DNA of 64,000 nt from Azorinus chamasolen (GCA_963576725.1 OY755251.1:36111302-36175301), one strand, 5' to 3'. Counted from the first letter of the stretch, positions 35,150-45,245 are shown. The notes: generated from the letters alone by a model not told the origin. Numbers and translations: made by a program.

Positions 35150-35426
35150 CAGGGTTGCCAGCCTCAGGGAAAAGTAAGGGAAATTTAAAAAAAAATCAAG
35201 GTCAGGAAATTGTCAGGGAATTTTGAGAACTGTCAGGGAAATTTGAAAATATAGGCAAATGTCAGGGAATTGTCAGGGAATTTTGAAAACATGAGAATGA
35301 ATGTTATATATTTTAAAAAATCCATAACATATTACAGAAATTATGATGCGAATTGGTCAGGGAAATTTGAAATTATGTCGGGGAAATGTCAGGGAATTTT
35401 GTTTCCTCTGGTTTGTGGCAACCCTG
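35150..35426. mobile_element. MITE with CAGGGTTGCCA ends
   Basis: CAGGGTTGCCA (35150-35160) and TGGCAACCCTG (35416-35426) are perfect 11-bp inverted ends; ATTGT flanks both sides. Inside, GTCAGGGAA(A)TTTGA-like units repeat about eight times, several with GTCAGGGAATTGTCAGGG. A CAGGG start suggests a hAT-like origin, but the flanking repeat is 5, not 8, bp. Confidence 0.65.
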
Positions 35427-35835
35427 ATTGTAATTTTCTTCATCTGAAAGATTTTTTCCTGTAACTTTTCATAATATAACAACATAATGTATTAGTAAAG
35501 TAAAAAATACCTTACTGTTACATTTGGTTAGAGAATCTCAGAAGGAATTAAAAATAAGACTCTCACAGTTCCCTTATATTTCAGAAATATGATATTGTGA
35601 TGACATAATTTGACATTAACCTCATTTCTTTTTCATATTCATTTCAGGTGAACTGCTTGTGGCCTTGACAGTCAATCATCATGCAATACAGAAATTGTTG
35701 AAATATCATGTATATTCATCCAATGTTGTAATAAAAATTGTTATATCAAGAATTGTTTTATTTTACACACACACAGCATTCTGTAAAGTAGAACCTCACT
35801 AGAATAGCCACTTTATGAATAAGCAATGCTGGCCT

Positions 35836-36080
35836 TTAACCCTTTACCTGATGAATATAGGCATTAAGAAACAGTTGATGTGTTGATATTGATTAGAAAG
35901 CTAATTTTTGCCATTATTAAATAGCATTTTGGATAATGACAGAAGCTGTAGAAACAGATATTTTATTTCATAAGCAAACAGAGCAGATACTGATCAGACA
36001 GTCCATAAAGGAGCTATCTGATCTGGATCTACTCTGTTTGTAAAGGCCTTATAAGGAATATCTATGAGGTAAGGTGTCAA
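35836..36080. mobile_element. MITE, GATCAGAC family, diverged
   Basis: TTAACCCTTTACCTGATG at the left; a degenerate right end at GAGGTAAGGTGTCAA. Core GCAAACAGAGCAGATACTG with inverse GATCTACTCTGTTTG. Confidence 0.6.
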
Positions 36081-36689
36081 AGCAGGTGGTTGCTTAAATT
36101 AATGTTTGTTTGCTATATGTTGCCTAAGCCATTCTTTGTCCCCAATTTGTCTATTTATATATACTCTTTAACATCCATTTTCTTAAATCATTAATGTGTT
36201 TTGCAATAATAAATTTACCACTTTGGATAATAGGCAAATTTAGGGGTACAATCTGCTTTCGTTTAGTCGCCACAATGGCGATTGAGTGTATGTGTGCGCG
36301 CTTTCCTTTGTTGGTCAAAATTTTTTGCATGAACACAATTCATATCATTTGGCACATGTATTATGGGTAGACTTTTTTCAAACAAGAATCATAACTAAAG
36401 CATAATCAATTTTTAGTTATCTCCATTTTCTGATTTCTTAACATAATAAATTGTTTGATACCTGTATTTTACACTCACAGATGAAATTTGAAGGGTGTTT
36501 ACAGGAGTCAACTTGTCAGTGGTTATTGCTGTTTTCATGAAACTTCACAAATATGATTGACAAATTGCAATTTCCCTGTAGAGATAAATTGTTTGTCAGT
36601 TTTTCCAAATTTTCTATGAATATATGGATAATAGATATGTTGAATATAGTCTACATAAGGGCTCTATACAAGCTGCTTGCAGCTATCTG

Positions 36690-37440
36690 CTTTATCATAA
36701 CCCCCTTTTGAAAAGATGTGGGTTTATTGCTTTGCACATGTCGGTCAGTCAGTCGGTAAATCAAAGAGTTTCCGATCAATAACTGATGAACAGCTTGGTG
36801 TAGGATTTTCAAACTTGCTGTGGTGGTTGGTCATGACCACAAGAAGACCATATATTGTTTTGGTGGTCACTTAGTCAAAGGTCAAGGTCAAGATGACCTT
36901 AACTGGTGAAATGGTTTCCGATAACTGCTCAAGGGTTTGGCTTAGGATCTTCAAACTTGCTGCACCATGGTGATTAGTCATGACCACTAGATGACCCCCT
37001 ATTGTTTTTAGGTCAAAGGTCAGCGGGTAAACATGTTTTTCAAACACATAGATCTTGTTTTAATTTATTATACCCCCACTTCTAAAGAAGTGGGGGCTAT
37101 AGTAGAATCGTGAATGTCCATGTGTCCGTCCGTCCTTCCAGATTTTTGTCCGGAGCATTACTCCTAAAGTATAGGCACAAGTTCTGGGTATATATAAAGA
37201 CAGACAGAGAGAGAGAGAGAAAGGATGTTCAGTCAACAAGGGTTGTAACTTTAAGTTCATTTTTGAGGGAGTTATTCCCCTTAGTTTATACTTTTCAGAA
37301 GCAATTTTTTGTAGGCACAATTGTGAAACTTTATATATGAATAGAGGGTGATGAGAGGATGTCTAAATTTATTTTTGATGGAGTTATTCCCCTTAGTTAC
37401 TTTTCAGAAACATTTTTTTTTGGTCTGGAGTGTGCATGTA
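36690..37440. repeat. Two dispersed repeats ('gtcaaggtcaagatgacc' and 'cccccacttctaaagaagtgggg')
   Basis: 36720-37020 has an about 125-bp unit twice (CTTCAAACTTGCTG; GGTCAAAGGTCA). 37075-37440 begins with the palindrome CCCCCACTTCTAAAGAAGTGGGGG, followed by a TTTTGTCCGGAGCATTACTCC unit, related to the arrays elsewhere in the window. Confidence 0.7.
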
Positions 37441-37469
37441 AGGGTGAAGGGAGATAGTTCTATAAATAA

Positions 37470-38468
37470 TCCTACTTCTACTTCTACATAAATACTCCCA
37501 ACGATCAATCGCTGATCATAACAGGGAGGTCGGGGACAGTTGTTAAAAGTTAAAAATATGACAAGAAGACTGAAAAGGTTAAAAAGGTTAAAAACAAATG
37601 TGCATAATTATGGACTGTATGTGCTGAGGCGCGAGGTGAAGCTTTCTAAGCTGTCACTGGCCTTGATGGAATATGGCAACTGGTTCCAGAGTCTAATAGT
37701 GCGAGGGAAGAATGAATTGGCATGATACTGTGTCCTGGAAAATGGCAGAAGGTAGTTGAAGTTTCGTGATGGTGTGAGGTGTTTATGATCTGCAATGACA
37801 ATGCCGTTTGCTATCTTATACAACATAATGACAGACGCTTTCATTCTCCGTTCTTCGAGAGTAGTCCAGTTTAGAAAATTCAACATAGAGGTGACGCTTG
37901 AATAATAAGAGGAGTCATTCATAACATATCGGGCTGCGGATCTTTGTACACGTTCAATTTCATATATGAGAGACTTTTGCCAGGGGTGCCATACAGTACT
38001 GCAGTATTCGAGCTGGGGACGGACATATGTTTTATATGCAGTTTCTTTGATGGATTTATTGTTAGTCCTAACATTTCTTTTGATAAATCGTAGTGTGTTG
38101 TTTGCCGTTGATGCTATTTTTTCTATATGTGTGTTGAAAGAAAAGTCGTTGCTTAGTGTGACTCCCAGGTACTTTGCATTTTTTGTTTCGTTTAGTTCCT
38201 GGTTGTGAAGAATGTATGGGAATTTGGTGACCTTTTTCTTTTTCGAAACCCTAATAACTTCACACTTGTCTGGATTAAATTCCATCGACCAAGTTCTCTC
38301 CCAAGTTTCAAGTCTAGCTAGATCTTCTTGTAATAGCTGTGAGTCAGTGTCAGAGTTGATTGTTAAGTAGACTATAGTATCGTCGGCAAACAGACGAACC
38401 CTACTTTTAATAGAATCAGGCAGATCATTGATGTAACACAGAAACAAGCACGGTCCTATCAACCCTTG
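37470..38468 (-). mobile_element. 5'-truncated LINE inside the Harbinger-like element
   Basis: Coding sequence starts abruptly at 38468 and ends at the stop 37608. The 3' region ends at about 37470 in short repeats (GTAGAAGTAGAAGTAGG on the - strand), as in CR1/L2-type tails. Confidence 0.75.
37608..38468 (-). CDS. LINE reverse transcriptase C-terminal half
   Basis: An uninterrupted frame of 284 codons from the ATG at 38462. It opens inside the RT at IGPCLFLCYINDLPD, shows the catalytic LFADDTIVYL, KYLGVTLSND, the thumb region YVRPQLEYCSTVW and RTIRLWNQLPYSIKASDS, then stops. This is the CR1/L2/jockey-group layout without a C-terminal knuckle. The N-terminal half of the RT and the endonuclease are missing, so it is a fragment. 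Its intact frame suggests it is younger than the surrounding L1-like LINE. It is a different family from the LINE pair at 2-7.8 kb. Confidence 0.8.
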   Translation of the reverse strand, partial: QGLIGPCLFLCYINDLPDSIKSRVRLFADDTIVYLTINSDTDSQLLQEDLARLETWERTWSMEFNPDKCEVIRVSKKKKVTKFPYILHNQELNETKNAKYLGVTLSNDFSFNTHIEKIASTANNTLRFIKRNVRTNNKSIKETAYKTYVRPQLEYCSTVWHPWQKSLIYEIERVQRSAARYVMNDSSYYSSVTSMLNFLNWTTLEERRMKASVIMLYKIANGIVIADHKHLTPSRNFNYLLPFSRTQYHANSFFPRTIRLWNQLPYSIKASDSLESFTSRLSTYSP

Positions 38469-39479
38469 GTTTAGTAGTTATTTGTCACACCTCAAAGTCA
38501 CAAAACTAAAAATACTTCAATTATACCAAAGGTATTATTGAAATGGTAGTTACCATTGAATGTACGTGTAGGCCTACTTTCATCCAAAGACCTATGATTT
38601 ATAAGTGTTATCATGGGTCTTTGTTTCATCACCATTGGGTTGCGTTCTCTATTTTCATATGCATGTATTATAAACGAAAAGGTAGATTCGATTGTGTATA
38701 AGGTAGTCTCACCAATGAGCTGTTAAGACGACGTGCTAATTTTGTGACGATTACCGTCTTACAGCCCAATACAGGGGGATATCGTCCAAACCGAAAGTAG
38801 CTCTAGTACACACGGTGACATACGTGTGAACTATGTGTAATGATCAAATGTAACTTGCGTCACGGGATAACTGCTTATTTATCAGTGTCAATGTTCTTAA
38901 ACAATTTTAGACACCATTCATAAATATTTCCGTGACTGAAATCGGTACCGCCGAGTAGTAAATCCAGTGAGAAATAAACGTTTCAATGGGAAATATTGTA
39001 CACGGTGAATATGCAGTCGCGCCCGCTACTGCGACATTACGTACATTGCTATGGATCTACGTCAGTTGTGTAGAGAAGTTACGAATTTTGTACCTGCGAA
39101 GATCGTAAGACACTTTCGTAGGAACGTTTTAGTGAAACGCTCGTAGCTTTAAATCGCACGAACTTCGTAAAACAATTTCTTTAGCCTACAAACATCGGAA
39201 ATTACGAAGTTTAGTTAAACGGCCGCCATATGCGTACGCATGAAAGTTCCTACTTCCGTTGCTATTTTTGGGACAGGGAAAACCTGATTCACTTGACAAC
39301 CGGATAAGAAAATTCTTAAGTGATTTTTTAAGTTTAAGAATTTTCTTAGCTAAGATATTCTTAAGAAGCTTTTGGAATACAAACCTAACTTTAAGATTTT
39401 TTTTATCTTAGCTAAGGAAAAAATAATAAGATTTTTCTTATCTTAAGTGAGAACTTAAGATGCTACTGGAATACGGCCC

Positions 39480-40200
39480 CTGAACGGTGTTGGAAATCAT
39501 TAAATTGAAATGTGGTTTGTATTATTGAATGATCTGATTGATAGCTGTGTTCTATTGATGCTTTTGATGTATTAACTGAAAGGGGAGGAGACACCAGAAA
39601 AAAGTCCAATCTTGCTTGCTGTACTGGTTTGTGTTTTCTCCATGTATAAAGTTTTTTTTCAGGAAAGTATTCTCGAAATGTATCAATAAGTTGCCTGTTT
39701 GATATATGGAGTAGCAAGGTTTCCCGTGCTTTTTTATTATTAAGATTTTTATAATTGTAATAGTCCATTTTCGGGTCCATAACTAAATTAAAATCACCAC
39801 ATATAGCGTAAGATGTGTTTCCTATATCATCTATTATATCAAAAATGTTGTTGAAAAAACATGGTCGGTCAGTATTCGGGCCGTAAAGAGATACAAGTGT
39901 TAGGCGTTGATCAGCTATTGACAGATCAAGTACCACATAATTGCCTTCAGAATCAGATATTAGTTTGTGTACTTTATATTCAATTCTATGAAACAATATA
40001 GCTACTCCCCTACTGTTTGAACTACAACAACTTAGAAATACATCGGAACCCCATTCTGAGTAAATTATTTTGTATATTTCTGGTGTGAAATGTGTATCTT
40101 GGAGGCAGTAAATATGGTAATTTAAATCTTTAAGGTGTTTAAAAACATTCAGTCTTTTCTTTTTTGTGCAGTTCATGGACATAATATTTAAATAATTCAT
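39480..40200 (-). pseudogene. L1-like ORF2: APE endonuclease
   Basis: ATG at 40200, then MNYLNIMSMN, CLQDTHFT, ILFHRIEYKVHKL, LVSLYGPNTD, ICGDFNLVMD, RLDFFLVSP and YQSDHSII, i.e. the endonuclease motifs in order including GDFN and SDHS. The usual NVNGLR after MSMN is shortened, which removes the first catalytic Asn region. The frame runs into the inserted element at 39479. The downstream continuation is at 33634. Confidence 0.85.
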
Positions 40201-40485
40201 TTTGTAATACTGAAAGACAAGTATTCAGTAGCATTATGTGCAAAAAATCAATAAGTACACAACCTTTAGCAAAATGGCCAACAGATATTACAACAAAGCA
40301 AAAATATAACATCAATGAAAAACACATGCAATCAAATATACAGATTACCATTTAAAAATTCAATATGTATGACATTCTTGGTGATCATTACTTGTGACTC
40401 GAACATCCGTGTCGTTGAGGCCAACTATTGGTGAAAACAATACGGTTGCCCAAAGATACAACCCTAGTCAAACGAGATCTTGTTA

Positions 40486-40560
40486 TTAAAGTATCGTTCA
40501 AAATCATCATTGGTTGAATTTGTAACCTTTGCTCTGTATAATGACCCGTAAAAATATTAT
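40486..40560 (-). repeat. 75-bp stray copy of LINE ORF2 sequence
   Basis: TTATTAAAGTATCGTTCAAA...ACCCGTAAAAATAT matches 33027-33103 of the LINE linker with a handful of differences, in the same orientation, upstream of the LINE 5' end. Confidence 0.75.
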
Positions 40561-41069
40561 CAATTAAGTGTCACCATATAGCTCACTGCTGCACAAAAAT
40601 ATCGCCCACGTTTTCATTTACCCTGAGCCATCTGCAGGCGAACCCGTAACTAACCGAAGCACGATAAATTTGATCCAGACGCCAATGTACTCAGCATTTC
40701 ATTTGGATAAAATATGTTGTACTATATGATTTCCTACTAGAAATAACTCTAAACAAGTTCAAAATTGACACAGTTGGCTTTTTCTGTATACATAATAAAA
40801 TTTGAGCAGTGAGTTAAAGGTTAGTATGTTCTTCACCACGCAACAATCCTTCACTAAATACGCTGCGAGTACAGCAATACCTACCTTTAAGAAATAAAAA
40901 ATGCATATTCTACAATATCAAACTATCAAGAAAGCAGATTCGAAATGTATCTTCTAAATATCTCGTATATCTTACAACACTTAAGACCATATATTTTGTC
41001 CTAAGTTCTGATCAAAACGAGGCGCCAAGTAAAAGACGTCTCGTGAGGATTCAAATCGCCTGACACCCG

Positions 41070-41212
41070 TGCTGTGCGTGTGTACGTGCGCACGTGCGCC
41101 CACATGTACAATGTACGTACGTACTACGCACGCACGCACGCGTGCACACACACACACGTATGCACGTATGTACCTACGTATGTATGTATGCACGTATGTA
41201 TGCATGCATGTA
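41070..41212. repeat. Alternating purine-pyrimidine tract
   Basis: Long runs of GT/AC/GC steps (GTGCGCACGTGCGCC, GTACGTACGTAC, ACGCACGCACGCACGCGTGC, TATGCACGTATG). Such sequence can adopt Z-DNA. No gene. Confidence 0.9.
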
Positions 41213-41653
41213 TACTTATATATTTCACAGGCTGTCTATTCTTATACACTATCCTTTAGTAGACTAATAGAACGTATTTTACATATTATAATTATTACAT
41301 ATACACAATGTATGCTATTTTACTATACAATATAAATACAAGGAGTTATCAAACTAAAGATTATGAACAGGTTCCGTATATTTTTACTTAACACTGTTAA
41401 TGACAGTTATACAGAGTCCTGTGTATGTCGGCCTGTGCCTCTGTCTATCTGTCTGTATGTTTGTCTGTCTGTCTTTCATTCTCCGAGTTTTAGAATTCGC
41501 GAAAAAGATCTTAACCTTCATTAAAGAAACAAAAAACGAAAGTAATGAAGGTTTTGACCAACAATACAGAAATAAACTTAATCCATATGAGAAACAGCAG
41601 ACATACACTATATGATTATATTTTATATATTACTTGCCAAATTTGTATTGCAG

Positions 41654-41722
41654 ATGATTTGTGACCCAACCTTTAGAGTGACTGATGTTGTGGCAAGGTG
41701 GCCTGGCAGTGTCCATGACTCT
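41654..41722 (+). pseudogene. HARBI1-like transposase, next exon (truncated)
   Basis: The acceptor TTTGTATTGCAG is followed by a phase-0 reading MICDPTFRVTDVVARWPGSV then HDS. This is the family motif (V)(V)CD..(L/F)R.T.VVARWPGS.HDS of Harbinger transposases and continues directly from the exon ending at 28262. The exon is cut at 41722 by the GATCAGAC MITE. No later part of the transposase (GD.GYP and the catalytic Glu region) was found, so the gene is dead. Confidence 0.8.
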
Positions 41723-41844
41723 TATCAATTTCTATTAGCAAACAATGTAGACCCTGATCAGACGGCTCCTCTAGGAGCCGTCTGATCTGGGTCTACTCTG
41801 TTTGCAAATGCGTGAAAACACGTTTATATGAGGGAAAGGGTTAA
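41722..41844 (-). mobile_element. MITE, GATCAGAC family, half copy
   Basis: Inverted relative to 43615-43864. It ends AGGGAAAGGGTTAA at 41844 and contains the perfect core CAGACGGCTCC.AGGAGCCGTCTG. Its other half is missing where it meets the transposase exon, which implies a deletion with or after insertion. Confidence 0.75.
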
Positions 41845-42467
41845 TCATTAAGTGGTCACATTAGAGTGTTTTTACTGTACATGTATGTGATTTTACAGTA
41901 TTCATTAGTGAAAAGATTCCCCTTTCCCTGTCCCGTTTTATTGATTCTGTCCATGAATACCAATAAGGTGATACATATGGAAACCATGTTAAACAGGAAA
42001 TAGGTTTATACATGTATAAAATGAGGTATATGGCCCCTGAGGATGATCCATATCAGATAATTTCTTAATGCCTTTGATTAGGACCTGCACTTTTTATTAT
42101 TTAACCCATCACTCAATAAATATGCCTATATATTCCTTTGCAAATAGAGCTTACTCAGATCAGAATGCATATGTAGGAGTTTTATAATCAGAGTCTGTTA
42201 TTCATATTGAATATATTATATATCGCGGCAGAGGAGTTTATTCCTTAATCATCATGATTAAACATTTACTCCACAAATACACATTTCTACACATTTGCAG
42301 ACAGCATAGATCCAGATCAGTTGGCTCCTATAAGAGCCATCTGATCAGAGGCATGACATCATGTGTTAGTATTAATTAACGATCTATTGTATTGAAACAT
42401 GTTATGTACAGCAAATCCGCCCAAAACCAACTGTTCAACCTAATGTAAATATCAGTCTTGTATACAG

Positions 42468-42530
42468 GTGGCAGCTTAATGCAGTGTAGGAGCTTTCTGC
42501 ATGACTTTCACACTGCATTAAACAGCCACC
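42468..42530. repeat. Hairpin of the 'gcagcttaatgcag' MITE family
   Basis: CAGGTGGCAGCTTAATGCAG pairs with CTGCATTAAACAGCCACCTG. TA/CAGT ends are not clear here. Confidence 0.65.
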
Positions 42531-42997
42531 TGGCCCAAGGTATCTAAAGTATGTACTAAATTATATCACAGTGTTGTGTTCTTGTATCATTCTTGCTTAT
42601 TATAAACATACTATATATGTATGTTTTATGCAATAAAGAAATTGAATTGAATTAATAACAAATTCTTTACCAGAATTCCATCTTAGAAAGGGTGTGTTTT
42701 TTTTATCATAAATGCATTAAACAAACTTTCTAATGACACTTTAGAATGGGAATGTTTTACACAAAATCTGGAAAAAAATATCAGTAACAAACAGAGGCAT
42801 TAAAACCTGATCAGAAGGCACCTTTAGGTGTTGTTGATCTGGGTATAACCTATTACAAATGCATAAAAAATATATTTGTGAAGGCAAAGTGTTATTAAAA
42901 AAAGATTATTAAAATTTAAAAAATACAGGAATTTTGCTTATGATAATTCTACATGCATATTCAAGTTTATCAATAAACATTTATAGTTTTTACTTAC

Positions 42998-43045
42998 CAT
43001 TGGTCTGTGAATGTTGTCCTTTAATAGCAGGTATAATGACAGAAA
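42998..43045 (-). CDS. Harbinger Myb/SANT-like protein, exon 5
   Basis: A 48-nt exon between TTTATTTTCAG and a strong GTAAGTA donor. Starting in the phase left by exon 4 it reads VSVIIPAIKGQHSQTN and ends in phase 1. Nothing in the residues is diagnostic. The support is matched phases, good splice sites and position. Later exons could not be identified. Confidence 0.5.
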
Positions 43046-43539
43046 CTGAAAATAAAGATTTGTATATGCCTTTATACCTTGGCATACACAGTTAACCCTT
43101 ACCCTTTTGAATACTCAGACTTTGTTAGCAGACTTTTTGTTTTGTTATATGTACACACAGTCTACGCTACATTATTTATATTCCACATGACAGGAGGTCC
43201 TATACAAAGTGTAATTTTACCGAACCGGACAGAAACTCACCTTTACAATGAAAATAATGGAGAATGGCCTATTATGGATATTATAGATAGGATTTCGTGA
43301 AAAAAAATCATTTAATATTGTGGTCTGATTAGGGTACATGTATATGCTGTTTGCATATGAAGTAATATATGCTTTTTAAAGGTTTATATAAAATATATAT
43401 TTCAATTATTACCGTTGTTGATTATATAATTAACACATTGCTGTCGGTGTGACAGAGGATATTTTCAGCCCGATAATTGGATATTGGAGTTTTGCATAAT
43501 GAAGGATATATTCAGGTATAATAAAAACTATATAATCAC

Positions 43540-43893
43540 CTGCAGGTTCTGCATCAGCAGCCTCATCTCTTACTGGGGAACAATCTGTAATGACTGACTC
43601 AGACATGTCATTGTTTAACCCTTTCCCTCATACAAACGTGTTTTCACGCATTTGCAAACAGAGAAGACCCAGATCAAACGGCTCCTAGAGGAGCCGTCTG
43701 ATCAGGGTCTGCTCTGTTTGCTAATGGAATTTGATAAATCTGTTTCTTTACTTTCTAAAATAGCTACAATGATCCACCTTCAATATATGTTTATAACTGT
43801 CTTGTCCATGAATAATCAATAGGTATTGAAATATGTAATAAACATAGAACAGGGAAAGGGTTAAGGTGCTGGAAGGGGTTTCCTCTGCTGCAC
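43540..43893 (-). CDS. Harbinger Myb/SANT-like protein, exon 4, split by a MITE
   Basis: Exon parts 43893-43861 and 43614-43540 flank the TTAA MITE 43615-43864. With the MITE and one TTAA removed, the reading is continuous: AAEETPSSTLNNDMSESV and on to RDEAADAEPAG. The acceptor is ATGCTAG at 43894-43895 and the donor GTGATT at 43539. The phases fit exon 3 (ends in phase 1) and exon 5. Acidic, low-complexity sequence is usual for the middle of these proteins. The MITE adds stops, so the gene is now interrupted. Confidence 0.65.
43615..43864. mobile_element. MITE, GATCAGAC family, complete, 250 bp
   Basis: TTAACCCTTTCCCTCATA at 43615 and ACAGGGAAAGGGTTAA ending at 43864. The centre is the perfect palindrome CGGCTCCTAGAGGAGCCG within GATCAAACGG...CCGTCTGATC arms. 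It is inserted at a TTA-A in a coding exon, which proves TTAA target duplication. TTAA plus CCC...GGG ends indicate a piggyBac-type non-autonomous element (inference). Confidence 0.85.
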
Positions 43894-44205
43894 CTAGCAT
43901 AACATACATGCATGTGGTTTATTTACAATCATCTAATACAATTGAAATATTATTTCATATCATGTAAGCATTTCTTTCATACATTCAGAGTCCAAGAGAA
44001 GCAAGTACTTATGAATATAACACAATAAATCAGGATTATTGACAATAAGAAACAACCCACAATAGCTTTGAGTGTCTTATTCCAGGCATGTCAGTAATAA
44101 ACATATCAAGGGTATTTCAAACAGTCCATGCAAAGACCAATTTTCAGGTCCTGCATGACTCCCAGTGAGGGACTTTACCCCTTTATCATGGCAGTAAACA
44201 GTCAG

Positions 44206-44387
44206 TTAACCCTTACCCTATTCAGTTTTCATGCAAGAAATAATGACAACATGAATTATCTCAATTTATCTATTAGCTCAATGTTTAAAATGTTAAATTT
44301 TCAAGGGAATTTTCGCTTTTACAGACCTGTAGAATCTGCCATGCTTGCAAGTAGGTGAATACACTTTTATATGAAGGAAAGGGTTAA
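44206..44387. mobile_element. TTAA-ended MITE, diverged
   Basis: TTAACCCTTACCCTATTC at the left and TATGAAGGAAAGGGTTAA at the right (182 bp). The interior lacks the GATCAGAC palindrome. Confidence 0.65.
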
Positions 44388-44785
44388 CTCTCTATTTTCT
44401 GACTGAAATGGCCTGTGGCTGGGAATTGAATTGATTTTTTTTAATTATAATTAATTGTTTACAACAGATTTCATATTGCATTATATTTTACTAAGATCTT
44501 TATAACTTAAAATTCTAGTAATTAATAAAACAAACACTGCGATAAGCTTCTTATTTTTCCACTAAAGTAATTTATTTAATTGTCTTCATAATTCACGCCT
44601 CTCTATGCCAGACCATCAATAACAAAGACCACAATGGAAATAAGAGATATATTTTCTCTTTTTTGTGTCATCCTTTATATTGATGCGACTGACATGGTTC
44701 ATAGCACACATATAACACCATCTTTATTAGTGTCCTGCATTGAACATGAATGTAGCAATAATTTAATGATTTCCAAACTACTAAC

Positions 44786-44923
44786 CTGATGTCTCAACAG
44801 GACCATCTATACCAGTCAGCTGTGGTTTTTCTCGCAGTTGACTTAATACCTCCTCTTCTGAGGCTGTCAGTTTTGGTCTTAGGCCTCCACCTGTTTTTCT
44901 AATTTCCATCTCTTTTGTTTTAG
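44786..44923 (-). CDS. Harbinger Myb/SANT-like protein, exon 3
   Basis: Acceptor TTTGCAG at 44924-44925, donor GTTAG at 44785. It reads TKEMEIRKTGGGLRPKLTAS, then EEEVLSQL and GIDGPVETS. The KTGGG...L...EE.VL pattern is typical of the segment after the Myb domain in Harbinger partner proteins. With the first acceptor the phase does not match exon 2. Using the AG directly before ATGGAAATT restores the frame, or a small exon is missing. Part of this exon is duplicated upstream (45023-45165). Confidence 0.65.
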
Positions 44924-45165
44924 CTGCAAACATAATATATAAATTTAACACAACATATGGAACATAAATTTAGAGTTTATGTTTGAAAGGTTGATATTTT
45001 CATTTTTTATGGGATTCTATCTAAGACCTCCACCTGTTTTTATTTTCATCTCTTTTGTTTTAGCTACAAACATAACATATAAATTTAACATAATAAATGG
45101 AAAATGAACTTAGAGTTTATGTTTGAATATGTTGATATTTTCATTTTTTGATGGGAGTCATTTAA
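44880..45165. repeat. Tandem duplication, 143 bp, over the exon 3 start
   Basis: CCTCCACCTGTTTTT occurs at 44884 and 45027, followed in both by TCTCTTTTGTTTTAGCT.CAAACATAA and TTTAGAGTTTATGTTTGAA. The second copy repeats the splice acceptor and the first part of exon 3. Confidence 0.85.
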
Positions 45166-45194
45166 TAACTACATTGTCATAAATTAGAATTTTT

Positions 45195-45245
45195 ACAAGG
45201 CGGGTGCTCTAACCACTGAGCTATCCGAACTGCTTACTGTCTTTC
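45195..45245 (-). repeat. tRNA-like A-box fragment (SINE piece)
   Basis: On the - strand it reads GGATAGCTCAGTGGTTAGAG then CACCCGCCTTG, a tRNA 5' half with an A box. No B box follows, so it is a SINE or pseudo-tRNA fragment, not a working tRNA gene. Confidence 0.6.

Larger units (their letters stand above)
33635..39479. mobile_element. 5,845-bp Harbinger-like element inserted in the LINE
   Basis: Inverted ends: GGGCCGTATTCCAGTAGCAT at 33635 and its complement ending at 39479. The inverted similarity continues through CTTAAG-rich subterminal DNA (TTTTCTTAAG, CTTAAGAAGCTT...GGAATAC). CTG flanks both sides (33632-33634 and 39480-39482). Removing the element and one CTG restores the host LINE frame: ...QHRSG|LWKHNN. 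A 3-bp target and GGGCC ends fit PIF/Harbinger. No transposase exon was recognised, so it may be non-autonomous. It contains a hAT-like MITE, a TTAA MITE and a truncated LINE. Confidence 0.8.
28937..40200 (-). mobile_element. L1-like LINE (ORF2), interrupted twice
   Basis: ORF2 of an L1/Tx1-type non-LTR retrotransposon can be followed on the - strand in six blocks: 40200-39480, 33634-33190, 33189-32970, 31365-30808, 30848-29769 and 29741-28962. The gaps are a Harbinger-like element (33,635-39,479) and a Penelope-like element (about 31,366-32,969). No ORF1 was found upstream; a 75-bp stray copy of ORF2 lies at 40486-40560. It sits in the intron of the Harbinger transposase. Exact outer ends and target duplication are not resolved. 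Confidence 0.8.

Noticed and set aside
41069..41335. His/Thr/Cys-rich frames on both strands
   Set aside because: They are translations of the alternating purine-pyrimidine tract.
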